DNA of 64,000 bases from Paenibacillus sp. FSL H8-0548 (GCF_038630985.1 NZ_CP152049.1:4976001-5040000), one strand, 5' to 3'; positions 8,908 through 17,468 are shown, counted from the stretch's first letter. Made by a program: numbers and translations. Notes: generated by a model from the sequence alone, not told the origin.

Positions 8908-9896
8908 TCGTTTCCCCCTTCTTTCTGTGCCTGTAATCCCGTCATAACAGATTGGCGCCCAATCACCGTATCTTTCAGCGGGTAAGGAATATGCTTCAAA
9001 TGAACGCCGCTTAGCAGAATGCTGTTTTCTATACGGCAATCCTCAATATTCGAATCTGCACCAATCGACACATACGGTCCGATCACGCAGTTTTTAAGGA
9101 CGCAGCCTTGATTGATGGACACTGGAGCTACGATCGTACAGTTCTCTACAACAACGGATTTATGAATGGCTCCCTGAGGCGGGAGTACCCCCAGCATTTG
9201 ACGATTCGCCTCCAGCCAACGCCCCACCGTTCCGACATCCATATTGAGCTGCTCGGTCACATGGTAGGTTACCTGCTTGCCATGCTCAATCAACCATTGA
9301 ATCGCATCGGTAATCTCATATTCCCCTCTAGGTGATGGCTTAATATGATCCACAGCTTCGAATATGGTACTGTCAAAAGCATAAGCGCCCAGAACCGCAA
9401 ACTTGGACTTCGGTGCCTTCGGCTTCTCTTCCAGCTGCACGATGCGTCCCTCCATCACTTCTGCAATGCCATAATCCCGAGGATTCGCAACCTCTGCAAG
9501 CAATAAGGAGCCCTGACTGCCTCTTTCCTCCACATCGAGCTTCAGCTCTGTCAGGCTTTGGGAAATTAAATTGTCTCCCAGCAGAAGCAGAAAGGCTTCC
9601 TCTCCGACAAACGTCTGAGCTTGCCTGACCGCGTCTGAGATGCCTCTCGCTTCATATTGGTAAATATATGTGATCGCGACTCCCCAAGCTTCTCCATGAC
9701 CAACCTGCTCGCGAATGAAGCCTTCCTGCCACGGATGGATAACGACTCCGATTTCCACAATGGCAAGCTCAGTCAGTTTCTCGATGCAAGCTTGCAGAAT
9801 AGAAATGTTGGCTACAGGAATAAGTGTTTTTGGAAAATTTAAAGTGATCGGATACAATCTCGTCCCTTTACCCGCACATAGGATAAGTCCTTTCAA
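8904..9896 (-). CDS. Sugar-1-phosphate nucleotidyltransferase (RmlA-like, long form)
   Basis: This 330-residue protein has an N-terminal nucleotidyltransferase domain (LCAGKGTRLYP at 6-16, FPKTLIPVAN, LGDNLI) and a C-terminal left-handed beta-helix from about residue 240, seen as the hexapeptide pattern in NCTIVAPVSINQGCVLKNCVIG. This matches the long glucose-1-phosphate thymidylyltransferase family; GalU-type or other NDP-sugar specificity is possible. No rmlB, rmlC or rmlD is in the window, so a dTDP-rhamnose route is not shown. It is first in the operon with ugd and the WbpA-like gene, and its stop overlaps the ugd start. Confidence 0.8.
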   Translation of the reverse strand: MKGLILCAGKGTRLYPITLNFPKTLIPVANISILQACIEKLTELAIVEIGVVIHPWQEGFIREQVGHGEAWGVAITYIYQYEARGISDAVRQAQTFVGEEAFLLLLGDNLISQSLTELKLDVEERGSQGSLLLAEVANPRDYGIAEVMEGRIVQLEEKPKAPKSKFAVLGAYAFDSTIFEAVDHIKPSPRGEYEITDAIQWLIEHGKQVTYHVTEQLNMDVGTVGRWLEANRQMLGVLPPQGAIHKSVVVENCTIVAPVSINQGCVLKNCVIGPYVSIGADSNIEDCRIENSILLSGVHLKHIPYPLKDTVIGRQSVMTGLQAQKEGGNE

Positions 9897-10091
9897 TTCG
9901 CATCTCCCCTAAAAAATCAGTTTCTATTAATCTATTAAATTGCTGCAAGATTGGTGTGGGCCGAGCTGCTCATGCGAGAGTGAATACAGCGGAACTTTCT
10001 TCGCCCAACTAATGAAAGCGCCGTGTCGCCTTCTGAAAACCGCTCATATCCTATCAAGAAATGCCCATAGATACTAACCTAAGGGAGCTGT

Positions 10092-11120
10092 GTGAAATTG
10101 AAGATTGCTCAAATCTCAACAAATACTCTACCTGTTCCCCCAAAAGATTACGGCGGCACGCAGCGTGACGTTCATTATCTAACTGAGGAATTGGTTCGCC
10201 GCGGACACGAGGTCATCTTGTTCGCCAAGGAAGGCTCTTCATCGCAAGCTACCCAGACCTTTGTATATCCTTCCAACAATCCGAAAAAACAACTCGATTT
10301 CATCATTAAAAACCTGCCGGATGATGTCGATTTCATTCATGATCATTACGGTATTGCAGCAAAGGCCAATCCACCTATTCCGACGATAAGGAACTCCCAT
10401 TCCAAAGGAGTGCGCGGTGTACAAATTCCGGTCTATGTAAGCAAAACGATATTGAGAAAATACGGAAAAAACAAAGGCTATTATGTGTATAACGGCATTC
10501 GAGTCGAGGACTATATTTTTCAAAAAAAGAAAAGCAACTATCTTCTCTTCATGGGTCGGATGATGGAGCAAAAGGGCGTTCATCTCGCTATCAAAATCGC
10601 CAAAAAAACCGGAAAAGAGCTCATCATTGCTGGTCCGGTTAACGATAGGAAATATTTTAATTCAAAGGTTAAGCCTCATTTAAATAAACGCATTCGATAT
10701 GTAGGGAGCGTGGGCGGCAAAAAGAAGCAGGAGCTGCTGTCGGGAGCGAGCTGCGTGCTTTTTACCTCGACCTGGGATGAACCTTTCGGACTCGTTCTCA
10801 TTGAAGCTTTAGCAAGCGGAACTCCCGTGCTTGGCTTCAGGAAAGGAGCGGTTCCCGAGGTTCTTAAGGGCTTGCCGCAGCTGCTGTGTTCTAACACAAG
10901 AGATATGATTTCGAAAATTAGACACGCTAAACGGTTTCCCTCTGCCTATAAATGCAGGCGGTATGTGAGGGAGAATTTCTCAGACAGCGTCATGACCGAC
11001 AATTTCCTAAAGCTCTATAAAAAAATCATCAAAGAAAAAAAATACAAGCTGATCAAAAAATCAACCTGGAATAAGCGTAAAGCAAAAATAGTTAAAATGC
11101 AGGAGGAGATACATCCATGA
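10092..11120 (+). CDS. GT4 glycosyltransferase, first cassette
   Basis: This 342-residue GT-B enzyme of family GT4 has PPKDYGGTQRDV at 16-27 forming the donor-side loop. The C-terminal EX7E signature is Glu230...Glu238 in DEPFGLVLIEAL, and ASGTPVLGF follows. It is short for GT4 and very rich in Lys. AAGGGAG lies just upstream of GTG 10092; TTG at 10098 is the alternative start and matches the TTG used by its paralog at 11842. Its end overlaps the next GT2 by ATGA. Together they form a GT4-GT2 cassette repeated in tandem. Donor and acceptor are unknown. Confidence 0.78.
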   Translation: MKLKIAQISTNTLPVPPKDYGGTQRDVHYLTEELVRRGHEVILFAKEGSSSQATQTFVYPSNNPKKQLDFIIKNLPDDVDFIHDHYGIAAKANPPIPTIRNSHSKGVRGVQIPVYVSKTILRKYGKNKGYYVYNGIRVEDYIFQKKKSNYLLFMGRMMEQKGVHLAIKIAKKTGKELIIAGPVNDRKYFNSKVKPHLNKRIRYVGSVGGKKKQELLSGASCVLFTSTWDEPFGLVLIEALASGTPVLGFRKGAVPEVLKGLPQLLCSNTRDMISKIRHAKRFPSAYKCRRYVRENFSDSVMTDNFLKLYKKIIKEKKYKLIKKSTWNKRKAKIVKMQEEIHP

Positions 11121-11806
11121 TAACCATTATTGCCTGTACAATGAGAACCTCGTTTATGGACAATGTATTCGCCAATTACGACCGGCAGCTTTGGAAGGAT
11201 AAAGAGATGATCATCGTGCTCAACAAAAATAATATGGATATTAAAGCATGGAAAGAAAGAGCGAGAAAATATCCTAAAGGTGAAGTCCGCGTATTTAAGC
11301 TCCCGCAAAAATACAAGCTCGGAAAATGTCTGAACTATGCAATAGCACGAGCAAAGGAAGGCATCATAACTAAGTTCGACGATGATGATTATTATGGGCC
11401 AAAATATTTAAGAGAATCTGCCCGAGCGCTTAAAAGAGGGAAAGCCAAAATTATCGGCAAGCATACCTCTTACCTTTATTTCGAAGGAAAGAAGGCGCTC
11501 ATGGTATTTCGCAGAGGCGGAGAGTGGAAATACCGGAGATCGGTCAAGGGGGGAACGCTTCTCTTTAGAAAGTCTGTGTGGAGGAAAGTGAAATTTCCGG
11601 AAAATAAGAAAGTAGGCACTGATTCCAGCTGGACCGGTAGATGTCGAAGAAGAGGCTATAAAATATATTCTGTATCCAAAAAACATTATGTTTGTGTCAG
11701 ACGTAAAAACACGAGCTCCCATACGCAAAAAAAGAGCACAAGACGGTATATGTCCCACTGCAAGCTAGTTCGATATACGCGTAAATTTCGACGGTACGTT
11801 TCATAA
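11117..11806 (+). CDS. GT2-like glycosyltransferase, first cassette, highly basic
   Basis: The start codon overlaps the GT4 stop (ATGA). The 229-residue protein has the same fold signs as the genes at 5405 and 12825: an ITIIACT first strand, a LGKCLNYA helix and the metal-binding FDDDDYY (Asp88-91). The second half is exceptionally rich in Lys and Arg, including many KK and RR pairs, which is not usual for a GT2 and gives a strongly basic protein. No membrane segment or signal peptide is seen. Its role is probably glycosyl transfer together with the coupled GT4 partner; the substrate is unknown. Confidence 0.72.
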   Translation: MITIIACTMRTSFMDNVFANYDRQLWKDKEMIIVLNKNNMDIKAWKERARKYPKGEVRVFKLPQKYKLGKCLNYAIARAKEGIITKFDDDDYYGPKYLRESARALKRGKAKIIGKHTSYLYFEGKKALMVFRRGGEWKYRRSVKGGTLLFRKSVWRKVKFPENKKVGTDSSWTGRCRRRGYKIYSVSKKHYVCVRRKNTSSHTQKKSTRRYMSHCKLVRYTRKFRRYVS

Positions 11807-11841
11807 TTGAATTCTTTTATGATAAGGGGAGCTGAGCGACT

Positions 11842-12828
11842 TTGAGGATTGCTCAAATTTCAAACAATACGATAACCGTTCCTCCTAAAGATTACGGCGG
11901 CACACAGCGCGAGGTCTATTATTTAACCGAAGAATTGCTCAGACGCGGGCATAAGGTTTTTTTATTTGCTAAAAAAGGATCGACTGCCCGTTCTACCAAA
12001 ACCTTTGAATATCCCACTGACAACGCAAAAGAGCAGCTAGCATTTATCAAAAAAAAACTTCCAAGACGTATCGATTTCATTCACGACCATCACGGCATTG
12101 TCGCAAATGCGAATCCGCCAATCCCAACGATCCGTAGCTCTCATTCAAAGGGAGTTAAGGACGTACAGCTCCCCGTTTATGTAAGTAAAACAATATTAAA
12201 AAAATATGGTGAAAACAAGGGCTTTTACGTGCATAACGGTATTAGATTAAAGGATTATAAATTCAGAAAAAAGAAAAAAAACTATCTTCTTTTTTTAGGC
12301 CGGATCATGAAAGAAAAGGGTGTTCATCTCGCGATTAAGGTTGCTAAAAAAACAAATAGCAACCTTATCCTCGCTGGCCCGGTTCATGACAAAAAATATT
12401 TCAAGTCTAAAATTAAGCCGCATTTGAATAAGCGTATTCAATTTGTAGGTCCAGTTGGCGGCACCAAGAAGCAGAAACTGCTGTCTGAGGCGAGCTGCGT
12501 GCTGTTTACCTCCACTTGGGATGAGCCGTTTGGACTAGTCCTTATTGAAGCGCTGGCAAGTGGAACGCCTGTACTTGGCTTCAAGAAAGGCGGTGCCGTA
12601 CCGGAGGTTCTGAGCGGACTGCCAGTGCTTATCTGCAAAAATACAAAGAATATGATCTCAAAAGTAAAGCATCAGAAAAAGTTCCCCTCTGCCAACAGAT
12701 GCAGACGCTACGTTAAAGCTAATTTTTCAGACCGTGTCATGACCAGTAAATTTCTCAAGCTATACAAAAAAATTATAAAAAAAAACAAATATAAGCTCTT
12801 AAAAAACACGAGCTGGTACGACCTATGA
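11842..12828 (+). CDS. GT4 glycosyltransferase, second cassette
   Basis: This paralog of the gene at 10092 is collinear along its length, with identical blocks such as PPKDYGGTQR, LFTSTWDEPFGLVLIEAL and ASGTPVLGF. It starts with TTG 11842, with AAGGGGAG about ten bases upstream. The 328-residue product keeps the EX7E catalytic signature and is also Lys-rich. A GGAVPEV insertion of one Gly and slightly different loops separate it from the first copy, so the duplication is not recent. Its stop overlaps the following GT2 start by four bases, as in the first cassette. Confidence 0.78.
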   Translation: MRIAQISNNTITVPPKDYGGTQREVYYLTEELLRRGHKVFLFAKKGSTARSTKTFEYPTDNAKEQLAFIKKKLPRRIDFIHDHHGIVANANPPIPTIRSSHSKGVKDVQLPVYVSKTILKKYGENKGFYVHNGIRLKDYKFRKKKKNYLLFLGRIMKEKGVHLAIKVAKKTNSNLILAGPVHDKKYFKSKIKPHLNKRIQFVGPVGGTKKQKLLSEASCVLFTSTWDEPFGLVLIEALASGTPVLGFKKGGAVPEVLSGLPVLICKNTKNMISKVKHQKKFPSANRCRRYVKANFSDRVMTSKFLKLYKKIIKKNKYKLLKNTSWYDL

Positions 12829-13604
12829 TAAACCTCGCAGTTGAAGGTGTAACGATAATTACGGCGACCATCCGAGCAGATTTTATTAAAAATATTTTTC
12901 AGAACTATGATCGCCAAACCTGGATGAAAAAAGAGCTTATCATCATCGTTAACCGAAATCATATTCACTTACATCCCTACAAGCAGAAGGCAGAGCAGTA
13001 CCCAAATGTGTACGTGTACCGCGTGGATCAGGACAAAAATTTAGGAGAATGCTTGAATTATGGAACCTCCATCGCCAGCTACAATTATATAGCGAAGCTT
13101 GACGATGATGATTATTACTCCCCTTATTATATCGAGGAAGCCATGCAGCTGTTTTTAAACACAAACGCAGAGATCGTGGGCAAGCGCTCCTGCTATTTCT
13201 ATTTCCCACATCTCTCCAAGCTGCTGCTTCGCAAAACCTCTGTACCCTTCAACAGCCGTTGCAGGAAAATAGCTGGAGCTACGATTATGTTTCACAAAAA
13301 CGTTTTTAAAGAGGTTCAGTTCTCCACGAAGCTGCGTCAAGGAACTGATGTCCGTTTTGTTCAGGGTTGTATAAAAAAAGGATTTCGTGTATTTACGACT
13401 TCCCCTTATAATTTCGTCGCATTTCGTAGAGAAAACCGGTTGTCCCATACGTGGAAGGTGAGAGATAAAGATTTATTATTAAGTAAAAGGGCTATCGTGA
13501 TTCATACCGATGACTTTAAAAAGTATGTTGACAAACCGTTGAAACGACAAATCCATCCGGATCTAAAAAAATCTAGCTTACGTGCAGACACCTACTCCGA
13601 TTAA
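12825..13604 (+). CDS. GT2-like glycosyltransferase, second cassette
   Basis: The start overlaps the GT4 stop (ATGA). The 259-residue product has VTIITATI, NLGECLNYG and LDDDDYY (Asp93-96). It resembles the 5405 protein more than its neighbour at 11117 in its central and C-terminal parts (IAGAT, LSHTWK, IHTDDF-like segments). That suggests the three paralogs have a more complex history than simple cassette copying. The protein is soluble. The terminator hairpin begins inside the last codons of this gene. Confidence 0.75.
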   Translation: MINLAVEGVTIITATIRADFIKNIFQNYDRQTWMKKELIIIVNRNHIHLHPYKQKAEQYPNVYVYRVDQDKNLGECLNYGTSIASYNYIAKLDDDDYYSPYYIEEAMQLFLNTNAEIVGKRSCYFYFPHLSKLLLRKTSVPFNSRCRKIAGATIMFHKNVFKEVQFSTKLRQGTDVRFVQGCIKKGFRVFTTSPYNFVAFRRENRLSHTWKVRDKDLLLSKRAIVIHTDDFKKYVDKPLKRQIHPDLKKSSLRADTYSD

Positions 13605-13623
13605 GATAGGTGTCTGTTTTTTT
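13585..13623 (+). terminator. Terminator overlapping the gene end
   Basis: CAGACACCT (13585-13593) pairs with AGGTGTCTG (13608-13616), followed by seven T. The 5' arm lies inside the last codons of the GT2 gene and the stop codon is in the loop. Confidence 0.85.
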
Positions 13624-13658
13624 GCGAATCGACCATTTTTACCTATTCGACTTTTTTC

Positions 13659-13753
13659 AAATATAGGAAAGTATAAGTTTCACATTTATACTCCGCCTAT
13701 ATTTCTCAGAATGAAACGCGCCGCGCCGCCAATGGACGGCGACAGTCGTTTCA
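13659..13753. repeat. 95-bp two-hairpin dispersed repeat, copy A
   Basis: It begins with ATATAGGAAAGTATAAG and ends with a GAAAC...GTTTC stem that contains a GCCGCC/GGACGGCG hairpin. Homologous full copies lie at 27702-27795 (opposite orientation) and 46296-46390. It abuts the stop codon of the GT8-like gene, whose TGA is the last part of the repeat. Confidence 0.8.
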
Positions 13754-14869
13754 CCTTGATTTATGACGAGTCCGCTTGCTCTTCCTCCCGGAGATTCTTC
13801 TTCTTTTGGCGGGAGCTGCTCTGAACGGCTTTGGCTGAGTCTTGTTTATGCGAGGATAGCTAGAAGGAGTATCTTCTGTCTCACTTGAATCGTCTGGATT
13901 AAAAAATGTGTTGGATAGTAAAAATGGATTGTCTAAGTTCGGATTCTCGTAGTAGCAGCGACGAAACAGCCCTTTCGTCTGATTAGACACAACTTCTCCG
14001 CTGGCAAATAAGCTATAGCTCCAAGCTGCACCATCATTTACACTTGGGAGTTCCTTGCTGTATTTCCGAAATAAGGATTGATACAGCTCAGCATTCTCTA
14101 TTTCTATCCAAGCAGCCGCTTCCAAAAAGTCGCCTGACAGCCGCAAAGCTCGCAGCGGCAAGCCATCAATACAATAACCGCTGTGTGGCGTCAGCGTAAT
14201 ATTCCAGCGCTCCATGAGGTTTTCAGCAGTTACAAAATAACCTGGATGACGCAAAGAGTAGACATCATCAAACAACGTATGGGAGTGATCAAGCCAGTCT
14301 TGATCTGCGAATTGCTTGCTGCTCTCGTCATAGCAGCAGCTATTTTCACAAATTCTGCACCACCACCGTAGAAACTGCTCCGTGCTCGAATGTCTTTTGA
14401 AGGCCATAAACCCTGAGTGATAAATTCCGCTTTGTCGAAGACTGAGCAGTCTATCCATATCCAGCGCTTCTGGATCAATGATTTGCCCAATCAATATAAT
14501 CGGATGCTTCTCCGAGATTGCAATAAGCTCCTCCAAAGGAGAGATAATCAGCGTTTCCGCATCCATATACAAAATAAGATTATCATCTATATATTTACTA
14601 TACATATACTTCACTAATAACGACTTGCAAGCTTGAGCTGCTTCTTGGACTGTATATTGGAAAAAAAATTTTTGCATATCAGCAAAAGCGCCGGTATCTT
14701 GCATCAAAATAACTTCATCAAAATAAGGACAATGAAACGCTTCGCTTGGCATGGATGCCTCCATGACGCCGCAAACAACCTTGCTGCTTGGCATATGCTG
14801 CTTTACCGATTGAGCCATTCGAATGGCCACTGGCAAATCTCTGGCACTCGCAACAGTACCTATTATCAT
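13751..14869 (-). CDS. GT8-like glycosyltransferase with basic C-terminal tail
   Basis: I start it at ATG 14869, since AGGTGAG lies seven to eight bases upstream; the GTG at 14881 falls inside that site. The 372-residue product has a GT-A domain opening with MIIGTVASARDL and YMDAET at 101-106. This corresponds to the DXD motif of GT8 glycogenin/galactosyltransferase-like enzymes, with Glu in place of the second Asp. The end (about residues 345-372) is a basic tail, PAKRRRISGRKSKRTRH. It is monocistronic and convergent with the GT cassettes. The substrate is unknown. Confidence 0.6.
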   Translation of the reverse strand: MIIGTVASARDLPVAIRMAQSVKQHMPSSKVVCGVMEASMPSEAFHCPYFDEVILMQDTGAFADMQKFFFQYTVQEAAQACKSLLVKYMYSKYIDDNLILYMDAETLIISPLEELIAISEKHPIILIGQIIDPEALDMDRLLSLRQSGIYHSGFMAFKRHSSTEQFLRWWCRICENSCCYDESSKQFADQDWLDHSHTLFDDVYSLRHPGYFVTAENLMERWNITLTPHSGYCIDGLPLRALRLSGDFLEAAAWIEIENAELYQSLFRKYSKELPSVNDGAAWSYSLFASGEVVSNQTKGLFRRCYYENPNLDNPFLLSNTFFNPDDSSETEDTPSSYPRINKTQPKPFRAAPAKRRRISGRKSKRTRHKSR

Positions 14870-15038
14870 ACTGCTTCTCACCTGCCATCCTCTCGTAGTC
14901 GATTGTCTTTCATGATAGTTAGACCAGCTCCTCTCTTATCATATTCTATGATTGCCCCGCTTCATAAGGAACGCTAGTATTTGTCTAGATTTCGTTTACT
15001 ATAATAAGTTAAACTAGAAATCTACGTTTGGGCGCTGC

Positions 15039-15158
15039 GCGAGAAGATCATTCTTACGATCGCTGTTGCAGCTAGATTCTTTGATTTCCTAAGACATTTA
15101 AAGGTAAGAATCCACCTGCAAAGACGAACACTTCGTTTCTCCAAAACGATCTTCTCGC
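15039..15158 (+). repeat. Nested-hairpin (MITE-like) element, copy 1
   Basis: The outer arms GCGAGAAGATC (15039-15049) and GATCTTCTCGC (15148-15158) are inverted. The inner arms TTGCAGctaGATTCTT (15066-15081) and AAGAATCcacCTGCAA (15106-15121) are also inverted. A closely similar element in opposite orientation lies at 47361-47491. The sequence between the arms is conserved too, for example TTTCCTAAGACATTTAA. No coding capacity. Confidence 0.8.
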
Positions 15159-15284
15159 TTCGCTAAATCTTCATTTTTTAAGTTAAACTTATAGGTTAGA
15201 CTCCAATGCGCAGCCATCCTTACTGCGTACGACCGAGATTTGCTCTATCATGCACTAGTCTCCGCTAGATTAAGGAGAAGTGCC

Positions 15285-15474
15285 TACACTGCACTAAGCA
15301 CAATGAAAACCTCACATGAGAGCTGTTTCAGACGGCTACATTGTACGATTGCACTAGAATGAGCTCCAAACCTACGAATATCGCCCTAGAATAGGCATTC
15401 TATTGCACAAACTATAGTGTACGTACCCTAGTTAGGCGAGTAACGGCGATTACGTTGTATAAACTGCAACGTAG
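15285..15474. repeat. Four-unit direct-direct-inverted-inverted array, copy 1
   Basis: Units of about 24 bp related to TACAATGTACTTTTTGCAA start at 15285 and 15337 (direct) and at 15397 and 15452 (inverted). Spacing is 52, 60 and 55 bp. Between the units CCTCACATG and GAGCTC are shared with the copy at 58483-58670. Confidence 0.75.
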
Positions 15475-15492
15475 CTTCATCGACAAGAATAG

Positions 15493-15528
15493 AAAAAGAG
15501 CCCAAGTATATTTTTCCTTAGGCTCAAG
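15493..15528 (-). terminator. Terminator of the sporulation lipoprotein gene
   Basis: On the minus strand TTGAGCCTA pairs with TGGGCTC and is followed by five T. It sits just downstream of the gene ending at 15559. Confidence 0.75.
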
Positions 15529-15558
15529 TTATCTGGTTATTGATAAATACGTTAGACA

Positions 15559-16284
15559 TTAATCATAAATCATTCTTTTGTCCTTAATGCTTCTGCCCTT
15601 CATACTATCCTCCCCAGGCTTTGCAGGAAAGATTCGTTCTGTCATCGCATTAAACTCCGCAATAAAGCCTTGAATCGGATGTCCAAGCTTTACATCATTC
15701 ATATAAGCGTTCATCCGTCCAACAAAATCAGGATTAGCAGAAACGTAAACATGCTCAACACCAGGCTTTAAACGCCTCACCTCATTAACAATTTCATCCT
15801 TCATTTTTTCGGTCAGCATGAGATGGCCTGTTGACAGACTGCTCATGCGCCTGCTAGCCTCAACGCCTTTTTTGCCCATATAACCGCTGTTCGTTCTACT
15901 CATTAGCTTAGCATCCATTTGCGGCTCATTCTCATCCAGTGATACGGCAACGTAAGCATTATGATCAGTTAGCATAACGTAGGCTAACTTTACGGATGGC
16001 AAATCCGTAATTCCTTTTGAAATGCTCTCACTCATCTCCATCCGATAATTTTTATGTGAACCAATAATATTATTGCTGTTCAGCCTGCGTCCATTAATTC
16101 GGTTCTGTTCATTCATCTGATCATCTGCGAACCGTTTATTCAATAATACATTGCCATTTGCATCGTATCTTATGCTGTTTGACCGGATGTCTTTATTCCC
16201 AAGCTCACCGTGTTTTTCCATGCAGCCTGCCAGCAATGTGCTTAGCAACACACCTGCAGACAAAGCTACGATTTGTTTGCGCAT
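15559..16284 (-). CDS. YhcN/YlaJ-type sporulation lipoprotein
   Basis: ATG 16284 is chosen because GGAGG lies eight bases upstream; the TTG at 16299 would overlap that site. The 241-residue product has a lipoprotein signal (MRKQIVALSAGVLLSTLLAGC, lipobox LAGC). The mature part, with regions such as LPSVKLAYVMLTDHNAYVAV and VYVSANPDF, is typical of the YhcN/YlaJ spore-membrane lipoprotein family. These proteins are made under sporulation sigma factors in Bacillus and end up in forespore membranes; exact function is not established. A terminator follows. The gene is divergent from fabH. Confidence 0.82.
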   Translation of the reverse strand: MRKQIVALSAGVLLSTLLAGCMEKHGELGNKDIRSNSIRYDANGNVLLNKRFADDQMNEQNRINGRRLNSNNIIGSHKNYRMEMSESISKGITDLPSVKLAYVMLTDHNAYVAVSLDENEPQMDAKLMSRTNSGYMGKKGVEASRRMSSLSTGHLMLTEKMKDEIVNEVRRLKPGVEHVYVSANPDFVGRMNAYMNDVKLGHPIQGFIAEFNAMTERIFPAKPGEDSMKGRSIKDKRMIYD

Positions 16285-16365
16285 ATATCCATCCTCCAAC
16301 TAAATATAATTAGGCCTCGGACCTTTATGTATCGTTTGCTTTTTCTACATTTGCTATTCATTCGA

Positions 16366-16422
16366 TTGACAAAGAAGATCGATTGAAGTAAATTAGTAAC
16401 AGATACTAGTACTTGGTACTAA
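16366..16422 (+). promoter_or_regulatory. fabH promoter with two overlapping FapR-like operators
   Basis: TTGACA (16366-16371), a 17-bp spacer and TAAATT (16389-16394) form a sigma-A-type promoter. Overlapping and following the -10 are TTAGTAACAGATACTAG (16393-16409) and CTAGTACTTGGTACTAA (16406-16422). Compared with the remembered FapR consensus TTAGTACCTRNTACTAA they match at about 14 and 15 of 17 positions. FapR represses fatty acid synthesis genes and is released by malonyl-CoA. Confidence 0.8.
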
Positions 16423-16445
16423 TTTCGAAAGGAAGTGTGCTGCTT

Positions 16446-17468
16446 ATGAATGAAAGAAAAATTGCTGCTGTACATTCGAATGCCGTCATTACCGCTATCG
16501 GTACTTACGTACCTGAACGAATATTAACCAATTCCGATCTAGAGAAGCTTGTAGATACCAACGATGAATGGATCATGCAGCGTACAGGCATCAAGGAGCG
16601 TCATATCGCTGCGGATAATCAATTTACGAGTCAGCTTTGCTTTGCTGCGATCCATAATATGATCGAACGATACAACGTACAAGTGACTGATGTCGACTAC
16701 ATTATTGTGGCTACCTCCACGCCGGATTGTATCATTCCGAGTGTATCATCGCAGGTACAGGCGCATTTTAACATCACGAGCACCGGAGCTATAGATATAC
16801 AAGCTGCATGTGCAGGCTTTGCCGCTGGCATTCAGCTGGCGAACGGGCTGCTGCTATCTGGCGCATATCACAAAATTTTGGTTATCGGCGCTGAGACATT
16901 ATCTAAAATTACCGATTATTCAGATCGCACATCCTGTATTTTGTTTGGGGACGGCGCTGGTGCATTACTCATCGAAGCGTCGGTAGACGGACAGGGTGAT
17001 ATTAAAGCCGTGTATTCGAACACCGATGGTGCACGCGGACACCATCTATATTGCAGCAGCTTAGCTTCCGCAATTGGCGAGCATGATATTCAGACGAATG
17101 GCTTTATTGTACAAAATGGTCGAGAAGTTTATCGCTGGGCAGTAAGTCATGTAGCTGAGGGTGTGCTGCAGCTCTTGGAGGGGAGCGGGTTAACGCCTGA
17201 CGATATCGACTGGTTTATTCCGCACAGTGCAAATATGCGCATTATTGAATCGCTATGCGAGAAAACTGGTTTTTCACTAGCACAGACATTATCCAGTATC
17301 AGGAAATACGGAAATACCTCAGCAGCTTCTATCCCGCTTGCTATTGATGAAGCCGTCCAAGCCGGTACCGTTAAGCAAGGGCAGCTCATGCTTCTGTATG
17401 GGTTTGGCGGAGGGCTGACTCAAGCTGGAGTCATTCTCCGCTGGTCGCTTCCCACACAACGACAATAA
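16446..17468 (+). CDS. fabH: 3-oxoacyl-[ACP] synthase III
   Basis: FabH condenses an acyl-CoA primer with malonyl-ACP to start fatty acid chains. The 340-residue product starts at ATG 16446 with AAAGGAAG upstream. The Cys-His-Asn triad is visible: Cys122 in QAACAGF, His260 in IPHSANMR and Asn290 in YGNTSAAS. GDGAGALL is also present. The gene stands alone, without fabF or other fab genes, so it is likely an additional KASIII copy controlled by the FapR-like operator directly in front of it. Bacillales often carry two FabH proteins with branched-chain primer preference; which type this is cannot be told. Confidence 0.93.
   Translation: MNERKIAAVHSNAVITAIGTYVPERILTNSDLEKLVDTNDEWIMQRTGIKERHIAADNQFTSQLCFAAIHNMIERYNVQVTDVDYIIVATSTPDCIIPSVSSQVQAHFNITSTGAIDIQAACAGFAAGIQLANGLLLSGAYHKILVIGAETLSKITDYSDRTSCILFGDGAGALLIEASVDGQGDIKAVYSNTDGARGHHLYCSSLASAIGEHDIQTNGFIVQNGREVYRWAVSHVAEGVLQLLEGSGLTPDDIDWFIPHSANMRIIESLCEKTGFSLAQTLSSIRKYGNTSAASIPLAIDEAVQAGTVKQGQLMLLYGFGGGLTQAGVILRWSLPTQRQ

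Larger units (their letters stand above)
14870..15558. other. Gene-free region holding two structured repeats
   Basis: This region of roughly 690 bp carries no convincing ORF. It contains a nested-hairpin element (15039-15158) flanked by the 10-bp direct repeat AAGTTAAACT (15006-15015 and 15180-15189), then a direct-direct-inverted-inverted array (15285-15474), and a terminator for the lipoprotein gene. Confidence 0.7.

Noticed and set aside
8908..9039. 44-residue N-terminal extension of ugd
   Set aside because: It reads through the end of the upstream gene, and a strong ribosome binding site fits the ATG at 8907.
15285..15474. Possible CRISPR array
   Set aside because: Units are of mixed orientation, only four in number and diverged, and no cas genes are present.
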